This document shows, in pieces, positions 4,840 to 7,495 of a DNA stretch of 7,495 nucleotides; the first letter of the stretch is position 1; the number at the start of each line of letters is the position of its first letter. A program made the translations under genes and the position numbers. The DNA lies in the NCBI RefSeq assembly GCF_015207245.1, contig NZ_JADEXF010000139.1, positions 1-7,495 of the forward strand, given 5' to 3'. The notes beneath the pieces were generated by a model. The model saw only the letters and a program-made list of their open reading frames with translations, did not search any database and was not told the origin of the DNA. The stretch comes from Nostoc cf. edaphicum LEGE 07299. Lineage in GTDB: Bacteria > Cyanobacteriota > Cyanobacteriia > Cyanobacteriales > Nostocaceae.

Positions 4840-6660
4840 CTAACTCAAGAGTTCTCCTGTTTCTTGCAGGGAGTGCAAGCGGCGGTAAATACCCTCGTGA
4901 CGCAAGAGTTCATCGTGGCTACCCACTTCTACAATCTTTCCTTGCTCTAGAACGACAATTTTATCAGCTTCCCGGACTGTGCTTAAACGGTGGGCAATCA
5001 CAATGGTGGTACAAGTGCCCTGAATTGATCGCATCGCTAGCTGAATTGAACGCTCAGACTCATAATCTAAACTAGAGGTAGCTTCGTCAAAAACCAGCAC
5101 GTCTGGTTCCACTAACAACGCCCTAGCAATTCCCAAGCGTTGTCTTTGTCCTCCAGATAACCTGACACCTCGTTCTCCCACGACAGTGTAATAACCTTTG
5201 GGTAAGTGCTGCACTACTTCATCGACTCTGGCAATTCTACAGGCTTCCTGAACCTGCTCGAAAGTGGCATTTGGTCTACCGTAGGTGAGGTTATCCAATA
5301 TAGTACCGTTGAAAACGTCTACTTCTTGGTGAACGATCGCTAATCTCCGTCTATACTTACCCACATCCAAAGTGCGAATATCTTGACCATCAATCAGAAT
5401 TTGACCTGCTTGAGGTTCAAAATATCGCAACAGCAATTTCACTAAAGTAGACTTACCAGAACCGGAACGCCCCACTAATGCGACTGTTTGGTATGGCTCA
5501 ATCAACAAGTTAATATCTTGCAAAACTTGACGGTTGGCATCATATCCAAAACTGATATGAGATAACTCAACTTTTCCAGTAAATTTATAAGGTGATTCTG
5601 TCTGGTTACTCTCTTGTAAAAGACTGGCTGAATCGGATGCAGTTGGCTCTTGGAGAAATTCGTGAAACCGCAGCATGGAAGAATAACGACGGGCAAAAAC
5701 TTCTGCCAAGCTACTAATAGGTTCTAATTCGGCATAAGCCATGCTAGAAAGAGTTAAGGTCATGACAAAGTGACCGAGAGAAATTCTCCCATTTACTGTT
5801 GCTGCTAAAGTCAAACCCAGAATTGTAAATACACAAAACTGAATTACGGTTCTTTGCCAAGTACCCAATATTGTATAACCTTTGTGGATGCGGTAATCAA
5901 GCACCGTTAGTTCGCGATCCAAACGTTGATTTTGCCGTTTCAGTTCCCTAGCTTCTGTAGCAAATGCTTTTACCGTTTTGATATTGGTGATTAATTCGGA
6001 AGTGCGGCTTTCGGTGTCCTCTCCATACTTATCCAGACTAGTTTCGTACCTAATTAGCTGTTGTAAACTCCTCAAGCTGAAGCTGAGAATAATTACAAAA
6101 GAAATGAGATATAAAATTGCAATTCGCCACTCAATGAACAAGATAAACACAAAAATTCCCAGCACACGAGCCAGTTTAGGAATCAACTGTCCGGCAACTT
6201 CAGGGTAACTAAAAGTATGATTAGAAATACCTCTAGCTACTCTGCCGGCAATACGTCCAGGGTTATTTTCATCATAAAATTCTAGTGGTAGAGTAAGAAC
6301 TTTGGCGATCGCTGTTTCGTTTTTTTCTCGACGCGATCTGAAGGCTATATCCCAATGAAACCAATTGGTTAACCAGGGTTGTGTTGGCGCTCTCACTACG
6401 GTGACAACGAAAATTAAACCCAGTAATACACCCAAAGATAGAGTTTTGTTAACTGGGTAATTGGTGATGTCCGAAAAAGTTGCGATCGCACTTTGAATTG
6501 GTTTGTCCAAAGGTTGAGCAGACAAAACGTTTAAAATCTGCCCGATCGCATAAGGAACAACCAAATCAATAATTTCGTAAACGCTAGATGCTGTGATACT
6601 GAAAACACTCAGCTTCCAGTAAGAGCGAAAGTAATTGACAATATCTTGAAATTTGGCCAT
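4840..6660 (-). CDS. ABC exporter half-transporter (fused permease and ATPase)
   Basis: A 606-residue protein with an N-terminal six-helix exporter domain (about residues 20-330) fused to an ATP-binding domain (about 363-600): the ABCB/MsbA-like layout, which works as a dimer in the inner membrane. All nucleotide-binding motifs are intact: aromatic A-loop Y373, Walker A GRSGSGKST (397-405), Q-loop Q445, signature LSGGQ (501-505), Walker B VLVFDEA (521-527), D-loop SSLD, and H-loop H557. The substrate cannot be read from the sequence; lipids, peptides or drugs are all possible. I chose the ATG at 6660; a GTG at 6669 would add three residues, and neither has a clear ribosome binding site. A promoter match lies at 6704-6732 and a terminator at 4735-4770. 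The DUF6816-like gene is 87 bases upstream on the same strand, so partial co-transcription is possible. Confidence 0.95.
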   Translation of the reverse strand: MAKFQDIVNYFRSYWKLSVFSITASSVYEIIDLVVPYAIGQILNVLSAQPLDKPIQSAIATFSDITNYPVNKTLSLGVLLGLIFVVTVVRAPTQPWLTNWFHWDIAFRSRREKNETAIAKVLTLPLEFYDENNPGRIAGRVARGISNHTFSYPEVAGQLIPKLARVLGIFVFILFIEWRIAILYLISFVIILSFSLRSLQQLIRYETSLDKYGEDTESRTSELITNIKTVKAFATEARELKRQNQRLDRELTVLDYRIHKGYTILGTWQRTVIQFCVFTILGLTLAATVNGRISLGHFVMTLTLSSMAYAELEPISSLAEVFARRYSSMLRFHEFLQEPTASDSASLLQESNQTESPYKFTGKVELSHISFGYDANRQVLQDINLLIEPYQTVALVGRSGSGKSTLVKLLLRYFEPQAGQILIDGQDIRTLDVGKYRRRLAIVHQEVDVFNGTILDNLTYGRPNATFEQVQEACRIARVDEVVQHLPKGYYTVVGERGVRLSGGQRQRLGIARALLVEPDVLVFDEATSSLDYESERSIQLAMRSIQGTCTTIVIAHRLSTVREADKIVVLEQGKIVEVGSHDELLRHEGIYRRLHSLQETGELLS

Positions 6661-6703
6661 GATGCACACCGTCCAAGAGCGCGATCGTAAACTTGGAATT
6701 TAT

Positions 6704-6732
6704 ATACTACAAATGTATTACAAAGTAGTCAA
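6704..6732 (-). promoter_or_regulatory. Promoter of the ABC exporter gene
   Basis: On the minus strand, TTGACT (6732-6727) and TAGTAT (6709-6704) are separated by exactly 17 bases; the -35 matches the consensus at five of six positions and the -10 at four. The expected start of transcription is near 6697, about 36 bases before the ATG at 6660. The spacer contains the 9-base palindrome TGTATTACA (6714-6722, plus strand), a possible binding site. The element sits between the DUF6816-like stop and the exporter. Confidence 0.5.
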
Positions 6733-6747
6733 GAGCTAGATGACAAA

Positions 6748-7495
6748 TCACTCTTTGGGAGTAGTTGATAGTTCTTGAGGGAAAAATTCGAGGCGATAGC
6801 GGTAGAGAGCAACTGGTTGAGAACCCGCTTTAAAGTAATCTGGATCTTGGGGAGAAAGATAGACAGCAGTAACTTGATCTGCTTCAATCGCCGGATTAGA
6901 TGTTGAAACTTTATGATAAGCCGTAGTCGATTCTACAGAATTTAAATAGGGGCGTGAGCCACCTTTAAATAGTTGTTGAAACACTTCTGTGGTGATGAAC
7001 TTGCCATTAGGGGTAGTTTCTGTAGCACGTGCAGTCACAATAGAAACTAGTTGGCGACTGCTACGCAAGAACGTAATTTGACGATTAGGCGAATCTGGAT
7101 CTACTTTGACTAATAACACTGCTTCATCCCCTAAATAAGCCCTTGCTAAATTCAAGCTATTAAATGCTCTATCCGCTACTAGAATTGGGGATTTAGAACC
7201 TATCTGAGGAAGTATTTTTAACCCAGAAATAGATGGTTGCTCTTTCACAAATCTTACTACAAAACTCACAGGTTGATTTAATTGTCGGCGATTACCTTCA
7301 AACCCTGGTGTTACAATCTCTGGCGCTAAAGGCGCAGCTAAATCTACTAATGTACTTGTAACTTTCCAAGTACCAGCCATCCATTCAGGGTAAACCAAAT
7401 CACCCGAAGCCGGTTGCACTGAAGTTAGTTTTTCCCATTGGGGAAAATTTGCTAACCTTTTAGACAACTCTCCTGCAAAAGCTTCACCACCCCAC
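6748..7495 (-). CDS. DUF6816-like exported protein, 5' end beyond the window
   Basis: The frame stays open to the window edge, so the gene is partial. A TTG codon at 7467 could be taken for a start, but nine more codons are readable upstream of it, ending in EAFA followed by GEL. The AFA triplet is a good signal-peptidase I site (cleavage between 7474 and 7473), so the visible 5' end is the tail of a signal peptide and the mature protein has about 241 residues, in the periplasm or thylakoid lumen. There is no Cys for lipid attachment. The mature part has YPEWMAGTWKVTSTLVD, PLAPEIVTPGFEGN and PVSFVVRFV, which I recognise from cyanobacterial and plant-plastid proteins annotated DUF6816. Function is unknown; the GTW strand pattern suggests a lipocalin-like beta barrel, which is inference. 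It lies upstream of the ABC exporter on the same strand. Confidence 0.8.
   Translation of the reverse strand, partial: WGGEAFAGELSKRLANFPQWEKLTSVQPASGDLVYPEWMAGTWKVTSTLVDLAAPLAPEIVTPGFEGNRRQLNQPVSFVVRFVKEQPSISGLKILPQIGSKSPILVADRAFNSLNLARAYLGDEAVLLVKVDPDSPNRQITFLRSSRQLVSIVTARATETTPNGKFITTEVFQQLFKGGSRPYLNSVESTTAYHKVSTSNPAIEADQVTAVYLSPQDPDYFKAGSQPVALYRYRLEFFPQELSTTPKE

Noticed and set aside
4752..5075. 107-codon plus-strand open frame running from the terminator loop through the heptamer repeats into the exporter gene
   Set aside because: Most of it is antisense to the conserved ATPase domain, and its start lies in the terminator hairpin and repeat block.
5978..6208. 76-codon plus-strand open frame inside the exporter gene
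   Set aside because: It is antisense to the membrane domain with no independent support.
1..7495. tRNA, rRNA, riboswitch or phage genes
   Set aside because: No cloverleaf with a T-loop motif, no rRNA-like sequence and no integrase or structural phage gene was seen in any spacer.

Overview
The window looks like chromosomal DNA of a filamentous, probably heterocyst-forming cyanobacterium (Nostocales). Five perfect copies of the HIP1 octamer GCGATCGC (3207, 3255, 3897, 6305, 6482) and several one-base variants occur in 7.5 kb. There are also Nostoc-type stem-loop repeats at 14-41 and 91-121, a tandem heptamer block (four CCAAAAT) at 4801-4828, AT-rich spacers, and protein families best known from this group.

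Layout: (1) 1-131 holds two related stem-loops, the second lying just behind the stop of the next gene. (2) 132-2237, minus strand, is an M3 metallopeptidase of the oligopeptidase A type (prlC/opdA). (3) 2238-2544 is a divergent spacer with a short inverted repeat and a longer imperfect hairpin. (4) 2545-3240, plus strand, is a Uma2-family (DUF820) putative endonuclease with a C-terminal coiled coil. (5) 3241-3550 is a spacer with a bulged hairpin and a strong-looking promoter. (6) 3551-4507, plus strand, is a single-pass membrane protein of unknown function with two apparently modular domains. (7) 4508-4839 is a convergent spacer with stem-loops, a likely terminator and the heptamer repeats. 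(8) 4840-6660, minus strand, is a complete ABC exporter half-transporter. (9) 6748-7495, minus strand, is a DUF6816-like exported protein cut off by the window edge. Its visible 5' end still shows the end of a signal peptide.

The genes do not form an obvious single pathway. The peptidase and the Uma2 gene are divergent, the unknown membrane protein is convergent with the ABC exporter, and the DUF6816-like gene lies 87 bases upstream of the exporter on the same strand. A good promoter match in that gap suggests that the exporter can be transcribed on its own. The peptidase is probably general housekeeping (breakdown of peptides and cleaved signal peptides). The Uma2 protein belongs to a family that is very abundant and poorly understood in cyanobacteria. 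I see no phage, transposase, CRISPR, rRNA or tRNA genes and no convincing new multi-gene system. The least explained item is the membrane protein at 3551-4507; the rest of interest is repeat and regulatory structure between the genes.
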